Origin: Bacteroidales bacterium UBA6431
Lineage (GTDB): Bacteria > Bacteroidota > Bacteroidia > Bacteroidales > UBA932
Direction of reading: 5' to 3'
Length of the DNA: 64,000 bases
Assembly: GCA_002439095.1 (NCBI GenBank)
Contig: DJOT01000033.1
Span: 1-64,000 of the forward strand
Part shown: positions 25,514-35,526 of the stretch, in pieces
Position numbering within the stretch: the first letter of the stretch is position 1
Layout: the number at the start of each line of letters is the position of its first letter
The notes under the pieces: generated by a model
Seen by the model: only the letters and a program-made list of their open reading frames with translations
Told to the model about the DNA's origin: nothing
The model's database searches: none
Position numbers and translations under genes: made by a program

Positions 25514-26816
25514 AGGTACAAGCGCGACAGAAAAGGTGGAGAGTTTCACCGTCGGCAACGACAGGCAGCTCGACCTTCGGCTGGCAGCATATGACATACA
25601 GGGCTCCAAGGCTCACATCAGGATGCTGGAAAGCATCGGCCTGCTCACCAAAGACGAGCTTGACAGCCTCACAGCGGCCCTCGACAGGATAGAGGACACT
25701 GTCAAGGACGGCAGTTTCGTGCTCGAAGACGATGTGGAGGACATCCACTCACAGATCGAGCTAAGCCTCACCCGAGAACTCGGGGACATGGGCAAGAAGA
25801 TCCACTCCGGCCGCTCGCGCAACGACCAGGTCCTTGTGGACATAAAACTCTTTCTGCGCGATGAGATCCTGGCGATGAGGGAGGAGACGCTCCAGCTCTT
25901 CCGCACTCTCCAGGGCCTGAGCGAGAAATACAAGGAAGTGCTTCTGCCCGGCTACACCCACTTCCAAATAGCCATGCCGTCATCATTCGGCCTGTGGTTC
26001 GGAGCCTACGCCGAGGCTCTGGTGGACGACATGCACATGCTCCACGGGGCCTACAGGGTAGTCAACCGCAACCCCCTCGGCTCAGCCGCCGGCTACGGCA
26101 ACTCCTTCCCTCTGGACAGGGACATGACCACCCGTCTGCTGGGCTTCGACTCCCCCGTCATCAACAGCGTTGCAGCACAGATGAGCCGGGGCAAGACAGA
26201 GAAGTGCACAGCCGCAGCCATGGGCTCCATAGCCCTCACCCTCAACAAGTTCGCAGCCGACTGCTGCATGTACATGTGCCCGAACTTCGGCTTCATCCAC
26301 TTCCCTGACAGCCTGACCACCGGATCCAGCATCATGCCGCACAAGAAGAACCCCGACGTCTGGGAGATGGTGCGCGGCAAGTGCGACCGCATCCTCTCCA
26401 CGGAAAACGAAATCTCGATGCTCTGCAGCAACCTCCCCCACGGCTATCACCGTGACTACCAGCTGCTCAAGGACATACTCTTCCCTTCCTTGGAGATGAT
26501 GCACGACTGCCTGAAGATGACGGACTACATGCTCGCACATATCGAAGTCAACACACACATCCTGGACAACCCTCTCTACACCCACCTTTTCACCGTGGAA
26601 GAGGTCAACCGCAGGACGCTCGCTGGCACGCCTTTCCGCGAAGCCTACCGGCAGGTGGGAGTGGAGGTCAACGAGGGGCGCTTCAAATACTCCGGGGGTG
26701 ACACCTCTTCGCTCAAGGCATCAGACCTTGGACACACCCACATAGGAAGCCTCGGAAACCTCTGCAACGACAGGGTGGCCGAACTAATGCAACAAGCATC
26801 CAACTGGAAAATATAA
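25494..26816 (+). CDS. argH: Argininosuccinate lyase
   Basis: A 440-residue fumarase-superfamily enzyme splitting argininosuccinate into arginine and fumarate. The superfamily signature GSSIMPHKKNPD is present, with HSGRSRNDQV and the GYTHFQIAMPSSFG segment. The start lies 20 bases inside the end of argE. It ends 2 bases before carA. Confidence 0.97.
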   Translation: MATLWNKGTSATEKVESFTVGNDRQLDLRLAAYDIQGSKAHIRMLESIGLLTKDELDSLTAALDRIEDTVKDGSFVLEDDVEDIHSQIELSLTRELGDMGKKIHSGRSRNDQVLVDIKLFLRDEILAMREETLQLFRTLQGLSEKYKEVLLPGYTHFQIAMPSSFGLWFGAYAEALVDDMHMLHGAYRVVNRNPLGSAAGYGNSFPLDRDMTTRLLGFDSPVINSVAAQMSRGKTEKCTAAAMGSIALTLNKFAADCCMYMCPNFGFIHFPDSLTTGSSIMPHKKNPDVWEMVRGKCDRILSTENEISMLCSNLPHGYHRDYQLLKDILFPSLEMMHDCLKMTDYMLAHIEVNTHILDNPLYTHLFTVEEVNRRTLAGTPFREAYRQVGVEVNEGRFKYSGGDTSSLKASDLGHTHIGSLGNLCNDRVAELMQQASNWKI

Positions 26817-26818
26817 AT

Positions 26819-27898
26819 ATGTCAGAAACTCGAAAAAAAGCAGCGCTCGTCCTTGCGAACGGGTGCAGGATGGAAGGCTGGAACTTCGGGTACGACGGCG
26901 CCGGCAGCGGAGAAGTGGTCTTCTCCACAGCGATGGTCGGTTATCCGGAGAGCCTGACCGACCCGTCATACGAAGGGCAGATACTCTGCGTGAGCTACCC
27001 GCTGATAGGGAACTACGGCATCCCGTCGGAAAAATACGACTCCAATGGACTCTGCACGACCTTCGAGTCGGAGAAAATCCACGTCAAGGGCCTGATAATC
27101 TCGGACTACAGCGAGAAATACAGCCACTGGGACGCGGTCAAGAGCCTCGACGAATGGCTCAAAGAACAGAAAGTCCCCGGAATCTTCGGCATCGACACCC
27201 GCGAGCTCACCAAGATGCTCCGCGAACAGGGTGCGATGCTCGGCAAGATCATCCCCGAGGGCGCATCGGAGGACTTCCCTTTCTATGACCCCAACCTCGA
27301 CAACCAGGTCGCTGCCGTCAGCTGCAGGGAAGTCATGCACTACGGCTCAGAAGGCAAGAAGGTGGTCCTGGTAGACTGCGGCGTCAAGCACAGGATTCTG
27401 GGCTGCCTGCTGGACAGGGGCGTGCAGGTGACAAGGGTCCCGTGGGACTACGATTTCAACACCCTTGACTGGGACGGGCTCTTCATCTCCAACGGCCCGG
27501 GCAACCCCGAACTCTGCATGGCAGCAGTGGACCACATCCGCAAGGCATACGAGGGCGACAGGCCTATATTCGGCATCTGCATGGGCAACCAGCTCATGTC
27601 CCTGGCCGCAGGAGCAAAGACATTCAAGCTCAAATACGGACACCGCAGCCACAACCAGCCGGTGAGGATGAACGGCACGGAGCGCTGCTTCATCACATCC
27701 CAGAACCACGGCTTCGCAGTGGACGAGGCCACCCTCGGATCTGACTGGGAGCCGTATTTCACCAACATGAACGACCTCACCAACGAGGGCATACGCCACC
27801 GCAGCAAGCCGTTCTTCTCCGCCCAGTTCCACCCCGAGGCCTCAAGCGGCCCGGTGGACACGGAGTTCCTTTTCGATGAATTCATATCCAGACTCTAA
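26819..27898 (+). CDS. carA: Carbamoyl-phosphate synthase small subunit
   Basis: A 359-residue glutaminase subunit delivering ammonia to carB. The N-terminal domain is followed by a class I glutamine amidotransferase with the nucleophile in GICMGNQL and the HPEAS motif near the C-terminus. The stop overlaps the carB start by one base. Its place in the arginine operon couples carbamoyl phosphate supply to arginine demand; no pyrimidine genes are nearby. Confidence 0.96.
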   Translation: MSETRKKAALVLANGCRMEGWNFGYDGAGSGEVVFSTAMVGYPESLTDPSYEGQILCVSYPLIGNYGIPSEKYDSNGLCTTFESEKIHVKGLIISDYSEKYSHWDAVKSLDEWLKEQKVPGIFGIDTRELTKMLREQGAMLGKIIPEGASEDFPFYDPNLDNQVAAVSCREVMHYGSEGKKVVLVDCGVKHRILGCLLDRGVQVTRVPWDYDFNTLDWDGLFISNGPGNPELCMAAVDHIRKAYEGDRPIFGICMGNQLMSLAAGAKTFKLKYGHRSHNQPVRMNGTERCFITSQNHGFAVDEATLGSDWEPYFTNMNDLTNEGIRHRSKPFFSAQFHPEASSGPVDTEFLFDEFISRL

Positions 27899-30800
27899 TG
27901 ATTGACAGAAGAATAAAGAAAGTACTTGTGCTCGGTTCAGGGGCACTCAAGATAGGCGAGGCCGGAGAGTTCGACTACAGCGGTTCACAGGCCCTCAAGG
28001 CCCTCAAGGAAGAGGGCATCAGAACCGTGCTCATCAACCCTAACATCGCCACGGTGCAGACATCCGAGGGCGTGGCGGACAAGATATACTTCCTGCCCGT
28101 CACCCCGTATTTCGTGGAGAAAGTCATCGAGAAGGAAAAGCCGCAGGGCATCCTTCTCTCTTTCGGAGGACAGACGGCCCTCAACTGCGGGGTGCAGCTC
28201 TACCGCGACGGCATCTTCGACAAATACGGCATCAAGGTGCTCGGCACCCCGGTCCAGGCCATCATCGACACCGAGGACAGGGAGCTTTTCGTTGAGAAGC
28301 TTGACCAGATAGGCGTCAAGACCATACGCTCACACGCGGCAGCCAACATAGAGGAGGCCCGCGCCGCAGCCTCCCAGGTCGGCTATCCGGTGATCCTGCG
28401 CGCGGCCTACGCGCTCGGAGGTCTGGGCTCCGGCTTCTGCGAAAACGAAGAGGAACTCAACGCCGTGGCCACCAAGGCGTTCTCCTTCTCCCCGCAGGTG
28501 CTGGTAGAAAAGTCCCTGCGCGGCTGGAAGGAGATTGAGTATGAGGTCGTGCGCGACTCCTACGACAACTGCATCACCGTCTGCAACATGGAGAATTTCG
28601 ATCCGCTCGGCATCCACACCGGAGAGAGCATCGTCGTGGCCCCGTCGCAGACCCTCTCCAACGAGGAGTTCCACTTCCTTCGCAAGACAGCCATCGACAT
28701 CGTGCGCCACATCGGCATAGTCGGCGAGTGCAATGTCCAATATGCATTCAGCCCGGACGGGGAGGACTACCGCGTGATCGAGGTCAACGCCCGTCTGAGC
28801 CGCTCCTCAGCCCTCGCATCCAAGGCCACGGGATACCCTCTCGCCTTCATCGCAGCCAAGCTCGGTCTGGGCTACGGACTCTTCGAGCTCAACAATGCCG
28901 TCACCAAGACCACGCCGGCCTTCTTCGAACCGGCCCTTGACTATGTGGTCTGCAAGATTCCGCGCTGGGATCTTGCCAAGTTCAAGGGAGTCTCCCGCGA
29001 GATAGGCTCCAGCATGAAGAGCGTAGGAGAGGTGATGGCCATCGGACGCAACTTCGAGGAAGCCATCCAGAAGGGCCTGCGCATGATCGGGCAGGGAGCA
29101 AACGGCTTCGTATGCAACAAGCCCTACAGCGCCGCCGACCTTGACGACGCCCTCAAGAACCCTACCGACACCCGCATCTTCGCCATAGCCGCCGCATTCG
29201 AGTCCGGCTACAGCGTGGACAGGATACACGAGCTTACCAAGATCGACCGCTGGTTCCTCGACAAGCTCGAGAACATCGAATCCACCTACCGAGAGTTGGA
29301 AAGTGTCAAGAGCCTCAGCGAGGTAAGCTATGACCTTCTGCGCAAAGCCAAGTGCCAGGGATTCTCGGACATCCAGATAGGCCGCGTGTTCGGCATTCCG
29401 GAGTCCGACGTACGCTCACGCCGGAAAGTTGAGGGCCTCAGGCCTGTGGTCAAGCAGATAGACACGCTCGCGGCAGAGTTCCCGTCCGACACCAACTATC
29501 TGTACCTCACCTACAACGGCAGCGCCGACGATGTCAACTTCAGCGAGAGTTCCCGCTCCGTGATAGTGCTCGGCTCGGGTGCCTACCGCATCGGCAGCAG
29601 CGTGGAGTTCGACTGGTGCGGGGTGAACGCCCTTCAGACCCTGCGCAAACGCGGCTACAGGGCCATCATGATCAACTACAACCCCGAGACCGTCTCCACC
29701 GACTACGACAGCTGCGACCGCCTCTACTTCGACGAGCTCAGCTACGAGACCGTGATGGACATCTGCACGCTCGAGAAGCCCATGGGCGTGATAGTCAGCG
29801 TGGGAGGCCAGATCCCGAACAACCTCGCCCTACCTCTGATGAAGAGCGGAGTGAGGATTCTCGGCACCTCGGCCACGGACATCGACCGCGCTGAAGACCG
29901 CAACAAGTTCTCTCAGATCGTGGACAAGCTCGGCATCGACCAGCCGAGATGGAGGGAACTCACCACGATGGAGGACATCGACAGTTTCATCGCAGAAGTG
30001 GGTTTCCCTGTGCTGGTGCGCCCTTCATACGTGCTCTCCGGAGCCGCAATGAACGTATGCTACAGCTACGATGACCTGAAGATCTGCCTCGACATGGCAG
30101 TGGAGGTGTCAGAGGAACACCCTGTCGTCATCAGTTCGTTCATGCAGCGCTGCAAGGAACTTGAGTGCGATGCCGTGGCCGACAACGGACGGGTGATCGC
30201 CTCAGCCATCTCCGAGCATATCGAGTTCGCGGGTGTACACTCCGGAGACGCCACCATCCAGTTCCCGCCGCAGAAGATCTACGGCATCACGGCAGCCAGA
30301 ATCCGCAAGACCACGGCAGCAATAGCCGCCGAACTGCACATCACCGGCCCGTTCAACATCCAGTTCCTCGCCACGGACAACTACATCAAGGTCATCGAGT
30401 GCAACCTCAGGGCCTCAAGAAGTTTCCCGTTCGTCTCCAAGGTACTGAAAGTCAACTTCATCGAACTCGCTACCCGCTGCATGCTCGGAGAGCACCCGGT
30501 CCCGGTGGGGATCGATCCGTTCGAGCTTGAGTATGTGGGCGTGAAGTGCTCCCAGTTCTCGTTCTCCCGGCTCAACGAGGCCGATCCGGTGCTCGGGGTG
30601 GACATGTCCTCCACCGGAGAGGTCGGCTGCATCGGGGACAACCTCGATGATGCCCTGCTCAAAGCCATGCTCTCCGTGGGACACCGCATCCCGAAGAAAG
30701 CCGTGCTCATCTCCTCGGGCAACGCCCGCCAGAAAGCGGACATCCTCCCGGCCTGCCAGCTGCTGAACGCCAAGGGCATAGAGATCTACGCCACAGAAGG

Positions 30801-31104
30801 CACCTGCCGCTACCTCAACGAGAACGGAGTGCCCGCAAAGCTGGCACTCCGTCCGGATGAGACTTCCGCCGGGGGGCACCCTTCAGCTGTTGACCTGATA
30901 AGGGATCACCGGGTGGAACTTGTGATAAACATCCCTAAAAACTTCAGCCGAGGGGAACTCAGCAACGGATACCGTATGCGCCGTGCAGCCATCGACTTCA
31001 ACGTTCCGCTGATCACCAACTCCCGGCTCGCCACCGCCTACATCAGGGCGTTCTGCGCGGAGCCGCAGGAGAGCATCAGCATCAAGGGATGGGATGAGTA
31101 TTAG
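27898..31104 (+). CDS. carB: Carbamoyl-phosphate synthase large subunit
   Basis: A 1068-residue enzyme with two homologous ATP-grasp synthetase halves (about 1-400 and 550-930), an oligomerization segment between them and a C-terminal allosteric domain. Visible family sequences include LGSGALKIGEAGEFDYSG, ALGGLGSGF and VIVLGSGAYRIGSSVEFDW. It is the last gene of the arginine operon and ends by overlapping 4 bases with the convergent META-domain gene. Confidence 0.97.
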   Translation: MIDRRIKKVLVLGSGALKIGEAGEFDYSGSQALKALKEEGIRTVLINPNIATVQTSEGVADKIYFLPVTPYFVEKVIEKEKPQGILLSFGGQTALNCGVQLYRDGIFDKYGIKVLGTPVQAIIDTEDRELFVEKLDQIGVKTIRSHAAANIEEARAAASQVGYPVILRAAYALGGLGSGFCENEEELNAVATKAFSFSPQVLVEKSLRGWKEIEYEVVRDSYDNCITVCNMENFDPLGIHTGESIVVAPSQTLSNEEFHFLRKTAIDIVRHIGIVGECNVQYAFSPDGEDYRVIEVNARLSRSSALASKATGYPLAFIAAKLGLGYGLFELNNAVTKTTPAFFEPALDYVVCKIPRWDLAKFKGVSREIGSSMKSVGEVMAIGRNFEEAIQKGLRMIGQGANGFVCNKPYSAADLDDALKNPTDTRIFAIAAAFESGYSVDRIHELTKIDRWFLDKLENIESTYRELESVKSLSEVSYDLLRKAKCQGFSDIQIGRVFGIPESDVRSRRKVEGLRPVVKQIDTLAAEFPSDTNYLYLTYNGSADDVNFSESSRSVIVLGSGAYRIGSSVEFDWCGVNALQTLRKRGYRAIMINYNPETVSTDYDSCDRLYFDELSYETVMDICTLEKPMGVIVSVGGQIPNNLALPLMKSGVRILGTSATDIDRAEDRNKFSQIVDKLGIDQPRWRELTTMEDIDSFIAEVGFPVLVRPSYVLSGAAMNVCYSYDDLKICLDMAVEVSEEHPVVISSFMQRCKELECDAVADNGRVIASAISEHIEFAGVHSGDATIQFPPQKIYGITAARIRKTTAAIAAELHITGPFNIQFLATDNYIKVIECNLRASRSFPFVSKVLKVNFIELATRCMLGEHPVPVGIDPFELEYVGVKCSQFSFSRLNEADPVLGVDMSSTGEVGCIGDNLDDALLKAMLSVGHRIPKKAVLISSGNARQKADILPACQLLNAKGIEIYATEGTCRYLNENGVPAKLALRPDETSAGGHPSAVDLIRDHRVELVINIPKNFSRGELSNGYRMRRAAIDFNVPLITNSRLATAYIRAFCAEPQESISIKGWDEY

Positions 31105-31523
31105 TCCTGTGAGACCTCCGCGTCAGTAGCGGGCACAAGAGCGAGGCGCACCTTGCCCTCGGCATCAGAGAGTTTGAGCGTGTCGGCGGAATAGCTGATG
31201 CGCTCAACTGCGTTGATGGCCTCGCGGACCTTGTTCTCCACGGCCATGTCCTGCGGAAGACCGGCCATCATGGTCATGCCCATCTCCCCTATCTTGAGCG
31301 TGTCGCCGTTGAACTTATAGTCCCCGTTTGCGATGTTGACCCCCAGGCAGCTGTGCACCCGTCCGTCCTCGCCGAAGACGATGTAAGGGGTTTTCTCGAC
31401 TGTCTGCACTGTCTCGCCGTCGGCGGAGACGATCTTCCACTGTCCCACAGGGGACTTCACTGCCTGTGAGCAGGCGGCTGCGGCCATTGCGGCGGCAGCC
31501 ATCATGATAATACACTTCTTCAT
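31101..31523 (-). CDS. META-domain-like (HslJ-type) lipoprotein
   Basis: A 140-residue lipoprotein with a signal peptide and a cysteine at residue 18 (AAAACSQ). The remainder reads as a small beta barrel, with GQWKIVSADGETV at 27-39 resembling the opening strand of HslJ/META domains. The start at 31523 is chosen over a much longer frame because it gives the signal peptide. It overlaps the CDF gene by 4 bases. The function is unknown, possibly envelope stress or heavy-metal related given its neighbour. Confidence 0.65.
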   Translation of the reverse strand: MKKCIIMMAAAAMAAAACSQAVKSPVGQWKIVSADGETVQTVEKTPYIVFGEDGRVHSCLGVNIANGDYKFNGDTLKIGEMGMTMMAGLPQDMAVENKVREAINAVERISYSADTLKLSDAEGKVRLALVPATDAEVSQD

Positions 31524-32392
31524 ATCGTTTCTATTGTCACGGGATTGAACCCGAGTTTTTCCAGTTTTTCGTGCAGGGCCCTGCGCACCGCTTCGGCTGA
31601 GCCGTCCACCTCCACGCGCAGCGTAAGGGCGGTCTGGTTGATGCTCACGGCCCATATGTGCAGTTCCCCGATGCTCTTCACCCCCTCGCATCCGACTATC
31701 ACGGCCTTTACGGCATCGTAATCCACTCCGCGCGGCACCCCGTCCGTTATCATCCTCAAGGCCTCGGAGAGGAGCCGTATGCTGTTGAAGAGGATCACGG
31801 CGGCTATGACAAGGCTGATTATCGGATCGATGCGGTACCAGCCGGTAAGGCTGATGACCACGCCGGAGAGCACCACGCCCAGCGAGAGCATCGAGTCCGC
31901 CGCCATGTGCAGGAACGCACCCCGTGTGTTGATGTCCTTCTTCTGGTGGCGCATCATCAGGAGGGCGCTCACTCCGCTGACGATGATGCCGGCAGCTGCC
32001 GTCCATGATACCGCCTCCCCGTCCACAGGCGAAGGCTCCAGAAACTTCTCCATGCTCTCGTATACTATCACGCACACGGCGCAGACAAGCAGGAGGGCAT
32101 TGAACAGGGATATCAGCACGGATGCCTTGCGGTGACCGTAGGTATAGCGGCTGTCGGGCTGGCTCGAGGCAAGACGGAACGCCACCAGCGCTATCAGAAG
32201 CGAGAAGACGTCTATCATCTTGTGCCCGGCGTCCGAGAGCAGTCCGGTGGAATTGCTGTGCACTCCCACGACGGCTTCGAGTATCACGAAGCCGAAATTG
32301 AGCGCGATCGCGATATAATAAACCACATTCAGGGACTCAATCGCATGAACGTGGGGCGCATGAACGTGATGCGCATGATGCCGATGTTCCAT
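31520..32392 (-). CDS. Cation diffusion facilitator, probable zinc exporter
   Basis: A 290-residue inner-membrane antiporter with six hydrophobic segments and a histidine-rich N-terminus (HRHHAHHVHAPHVHA). The transport site appears as two HxxxD motifs, HKMID in the second membrane segment and HMAAD in the fifth, the pattern of zinc-selective members. A C-terminal cytoplasmic domain follows (about 210-290). The promoter is the minus-strand TATATTTG at 32408-32401. Confidence 0.9.
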   Translation of the reverse strand: MEHRHHAHHVHAPHVHAIESLNVVYYIAIALNFGFVILEAVVGVHSNSTGLLSDAGHKMIDVFSLLIALVAFRLASSQPDSRYTYGHRKASVLISLFNALLLVCAVCVIVYESMEKFLEPSPVDGEAVSWTAAAGIIVSGVSALLMMRHQKKDINTRGAFLHMAADSMLSLGVVLSGVVISLTGWYRIDPIISLVIAAVILFNSIRLLSEALRMITDGVPRGVDYDAVKAVIVGCEGVKSIGELHIWAVSINQTALTLRVEVDGSAEAVRRALHEKLEKLGFNPVTIETI

Positions 32393-32400
32393 AACGGGCG

Positions 32401-32429
32401 CAAATATACGGCAAAAAGTGTTAAATTTG
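32401..32429. promoter_or_regulatory. Divergent promoters of the CDF exporter and ffh
   Basis: Minus-strand -7 element TATATTTG lies at 32408-32401, 9 bases upstream of the CDF start. Plus-strand -7 element TAAATTTG lies at 32422-32429, 23 bases upstream of the ffh start. The two promoters overlap. Confidence 0.65.
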
Positions 32430-32452
32430 TAATCTTAAATAAAAGACACACA

Positions 32453-33775
32453 ATGTTCGACAATCTATCCGACAGACTGGAAAGGTCTTTCAAGATACTC
32501 AAGGGCGAGGGCAAGATCACGGAAGTCAACGTGGCCGAGACCCTCAAGGAAATCAGACGTGCGCTGCTCGATGCCGACGTCTCTTACAAGGTGGCCAAGG
32601 ACTTCTGCGACAAGGTCAAGGCCAAGGCCATGGGGGCCAATGTCCTCACCGCCGTCAAGCCTCAGCAGATGATGGTCAAGATCGTCCACGACGAGTTGGC
32701 CGAGTTCATGGGTTCGGAACACAGCGAGATCAATGTCAAGGGCAGTCCGGCCGTCATACTTGTGGCCGGCCTCAACGGTTCCGGAAAGACGACTTTCTGC
32801 GGCAAGCTCGCCCTCAGGCTCAAGAGCAAGAAAGGGGCGAAGGTCCTGCTCGCCGCCTGTGACACATTCCGCCCGGCAGCAATCACCCAGCTCCAGACCC
32901 TCGGCGAGCAGGTCGGAGTCCCTGTCTACAGCGAAGAAGGAGAGAAGGACCCGGTCAAAGTGGCCAAGGACGCTGTCGCCAAGGCGAAGCAGGAAGGCTA
33001 CAGCATAGTCATAGTGGATACCGCCGGACGTCTCGTCGTGGACAAGGAGCTGATGGACGAGATCTCCACTCTCCACAAGGCCCTCCAGCCGTCAGAGACC
33101 CTCTTCGTGGTCGATGCCATGACAGGTCAGGACGCAGTCGAGTCCGCCAAGGCGTTCAACGAGGCCATAGACTACGACGGAGTGGTGCTCAGCAAGATGG
33201 ACGGCGACACCAGAGGCGGTGCCGCGCTCTCCATCAAGGCGGTCACCGGCAAGCCGATCAAGTTCGTCAGTCTGGGCGAGAAGATGGAGGCCCTCGACAT
33301 ATTCTATCCTGCCCGCGTCGCTGACCGCATCCTCGGCATGGGTGATGTCGTATCACTCGTGGAGAAGGCCCAGGAGCAGTTCGACGAGCAGCAGGCCCGG
33401 GCGCTCAAAAAGAAGATCGCCAAGAACCAGTTCACATTCAACGATTTCTACGACCAGCTCAAGCAGGTCCAGAAGATGGGCAACATGAAGGACATCATGG
33501 GTATGCTCCCGGGGATGGACAAGGCCCTCAAGGATGTGGACATACCGGAGGACGCGTTCAAGTCCACCGAGGCCATCATCCAGTCCATGACCCCTTACGA
33601 AAAAGAGCACCCGGAGTGCCTCAACGGCTCCAGGCGCTCAAGGATCGCCAAAGGTTCGGGAACTACCATCGCGGATGTCAACAAGCTCATAAAGCAGTTT
33701 GAGCAGAGCCGCAAGATGATGAAGATGGCTGTCGACGGGACGCTCCAGCAGAAGCTCAGAAGCCTCCGAAAATAA
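32453..33775 (+). CDS. ffh: Signal recognition particle protein
   Basis: A 440-residue GTPase that binds 4.5S RNA and signal sequences of nascent membrane proteins. It has the N-domain (MFDNLSDRLERSFKILKG), the G-domain motifs GLNGSGKTTFCGKL, DTAGR and GDTRGGAAL, and a methionine-rich M-domain (MGNMKDIMGMLPGMDK). The start at 32453 gives the standard N-terminus and follows its -7 element. The 3' end overlaps the convergent nucleotidase gene by 20 bases. Confidence 0.97.
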   Translation: MFDNLSDRLERSFKILKGEGKITEVNVAETLKEIRRALLDADVSYKVAKDFCDKVKAKAMGANVLTAVKPQQMMVKIVHDELAEFMGSEHSEINVKGSPAVILVAGLNGSGKTTFCGKLALRLKSKKGAKVLLAACDTFRPAAITQLQTLGEQVGVPVYSEEGEKDPVKVAKDAVAKAKQEGYSIVIVDTAGRLVVDKELMDEISTLHKALQPSETLFVVDAMTGQDAVESAKAFNEAIDYDGVVLSKMDGDTRGGAALSIKAVTGKPIKFVSLGEKMEALDIFYPARVADRILGMGDVVSLVEKAQEQFDEQQARALKKKIAKNQFTFNDFYDQLKQVQKMGNMKDIMGMLPGMDKALKDVDIPEDAFKSTEAIIQSMTPYEKEHPECLNGSRRSRIAKGSGTTIADVNKLIKQFEQSRKMMKMAVDGTLQQKLRSLRK

Positions 33776-35480
33776 GCTCCATATCAGCGTCCATCAGTCT
33801 GGACACCTTTTTCTCCGGTACGAAGTGCCACTCTCCTGTCACGGACGGGTCGCCGACAAGTGCCGGAGTTATTTCTTTGTGTCTTGAGATGAAATCATAG
33901 ACCATGTCGCGGATCTCCGGATAGCGGGCCACCACACGCCTGTCGGCCTCCTCCTTGCTCAGACCGGCCCCCTTGAAGAGGATGTTCCCCCCGCCGTTGG
34001 CGCGGTACGAGGTCATCGCCACATTGAACCAGGCGCTCTCGTCGAAGGCGCTGCCGTCGGCAAGCGAGGCTATCTTGACCCTTTTGCCGTAAGGCTTGGT
34101 CACGTCCACCGTATAGACAAGCCCCGCAGCCGAATCAAAGTTGTACGGGCGGCCGGTGAACGACCACTTCCTGGCGCCTGTCCTCGCATCCGGGCTGTCA
34201 ACTATCTTCAACACATGCCTCCCCGGGGTCTGTATCCAGGTGTCGTAAGAGTATTCGAGGTAGCTGCGGATTTCGGCCCCGGTAAGTTTCAGCACGAAAA
34301 GCTGGTTCTCGTAAGGGTAGATGGTGAACATGTCGTTGTAGATCACATCCCCCGCCTTGACGGTGCCGTCATATGTGAGCGGTGCCGCGAAAGAAATCTG
34401 CGCCTCAGGCACACCGATCTGCACGGTATGGACAAGGTTGATGTAATCCGACATACCCCGGTAGGCGTCACGGGTGCGCAGCTCCATGCTCATATGGCCC
34501 ACCTTGCGGTTGGTGAAAGCCTTGACCTCCTCGAACTCGGCTTCGAACTCCTTCCGCATCTGTGTATCCACCAGAGTCTTGCTCATCCTCACGGTCTCGG
34601 CGTGCACGCGTCTTGATGCTCCCGATGTCACGGTGACATGCCCGACATTGCCGGCACGTGCTCCGCCATTGACAAGCACACAGCCGTCTTTCTCAGCAAC
34701 ATAAGGTCTATGGTCATGAGCGCAGACGAGCACGTCCACGCCGCTCAGCGAGTTCAGAAGGTCAAGTCCCTGGTTTTCAAGGGCAGAACCGTCTCCGGTG
34801 CCGGTACCGGAGTGCACCGCCACCACCGTGACATCCGGTTTCTGCGTGGCCCTGACCTCGTCCACAGCCTCCTGCACGAGAGGGATGAGGGACACGAAAT
34901 CCATACCCCTCCACAGCGGCTCGGAAAGCCAGGCCTTCATGTTGGGGTTGGTGAAACCGAGTACGGCCACCTTCATCCCGGCCCTCTCGAAAATCTTCCA
35001 TACCGGGAAATACGGCTTTCCGTCTGCGGTGCGCAGGGCGTTGCCCCCGAGCCACGGGATGCCCGCTTGAGCGAGTTGAGACGCCACCCTGTCGTAGACC
35101 GCATGGCCCGTCTCGATGTCGTGGTTGCCGACAACCACGGCATCATAGCTCATATACTCCACCAGACGCGGGAAAAGGTGAGGAACATCGGTACGGACAT
35201 AGTTGTAATAGTAAGCGGCATTGTCGCCCTGAAGACAGTCGCCGGCATCAAGCAGAAGGAGATTTTCAGGACCCGCGGCAGAGCGCAGGCTGTCCACATA
35301 GTGCTTCACCGACATCAGGCTGGTTCTGGAGGCCTGCCCCTCCACATAAGGACGGTCAAACCAGGAACCGTGCACGTCACCGGTGGTGACGATATGAAGT
35401 GTACGCTCCTGCGCAGCGGCGCAGACTGCGACCGCGAGCACAATGGCAGAAGCGATAATCCGTTTGAGACAAAGTTTCAT
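33756..35480 (-). CDS. 5'-nucleotidase/2',3'-cyclic phosphodiesterase-family exported enzyme
   Basis: A 574-residue secreted metallophosphoesterase with signal peptide (VAVCAAAQ). The N-terminal calcineurin-like domain carries TTGDVHGSW, VGNHDIE and AHDHRPY, which bind the two metals. The C-terminal 5_nucleotid_C domain contains YNDMFTIYPYENQL and TSYRANGGGNILF. It hydrolyses nucleotides in the periplasm for salvage of nucleoside and phosphate. The start at 35480 gives the signal peptide and follows the -7 element TATTTTTG (35508-35501). Confidence 0.92.
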   Translation of the reverse strand: MKLCLKRIIASAIVLAVAVCAAAQERTLHIVTTGDVHGSWFDRPYVEGQASRTSLMSVKHYVDSLRSAAGPENLLLLDAGDCLQGDNAAYYYNYVRTDVPHLFPRLVEYMSYDAVVVGNHDIETGHAVYDRVASQLAQAGIPWLGGNALRTADGKPYFPVWKIFERAGMKVAVLGFTNPNMKAWLSEPLWRGMDFVSLIPLVQEAVDEVRATQKPDVTVVAVHSGTGTGDGSALENQGLDLLNSLSGVDVLVCAHDHRPYVAEKDGCVLVNGGARAGNVGHVTVTSGASRRVHAETVRMSKTLVDTQMRKEFEAEFEEVKAFTNRKVGHMSMELRTRDAYRGMSDYINLVHTVQIGVPEAQISFAAPLTYDGTVKAGDVIYNDMFTIYPYENQLFVLKLTGAEIRSYLEYSYDTWIQTPGRHVLKIVDSPDARTGARKWSFTGRPYNFDSAAGLVYTVDVTKPYGKRVKIASLADGSAFDESAWFNVAMTSYRANGGGNILFKGAGLSKEEADRRVVARYPEIRDMVYDFISRHKEITPALVGDPSVTGEWHFVPEKKVSRLMDADMELIFGGF

Positions 35481-35500
35481 GAGATGCGATTTTAACGGGG

Positions 35501-35517
35501 CAAAAATACTAAATTTG
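35501..35517. promoter_or_regulatory. Divergent promoters of the nucleotidase and GSCFA genes
   Basis: Minus-strand TATTTTTG lies at 35508-35501 for the nucleotidase. Plus-strand TAAATTTG lies at 35510-35517, ending 9 bases before the GSCFA ATG. The two -7 elements are back to back, one base apart. Confidence 0.65.
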
Positions 35518-35526
35518 CCGTTGCTT

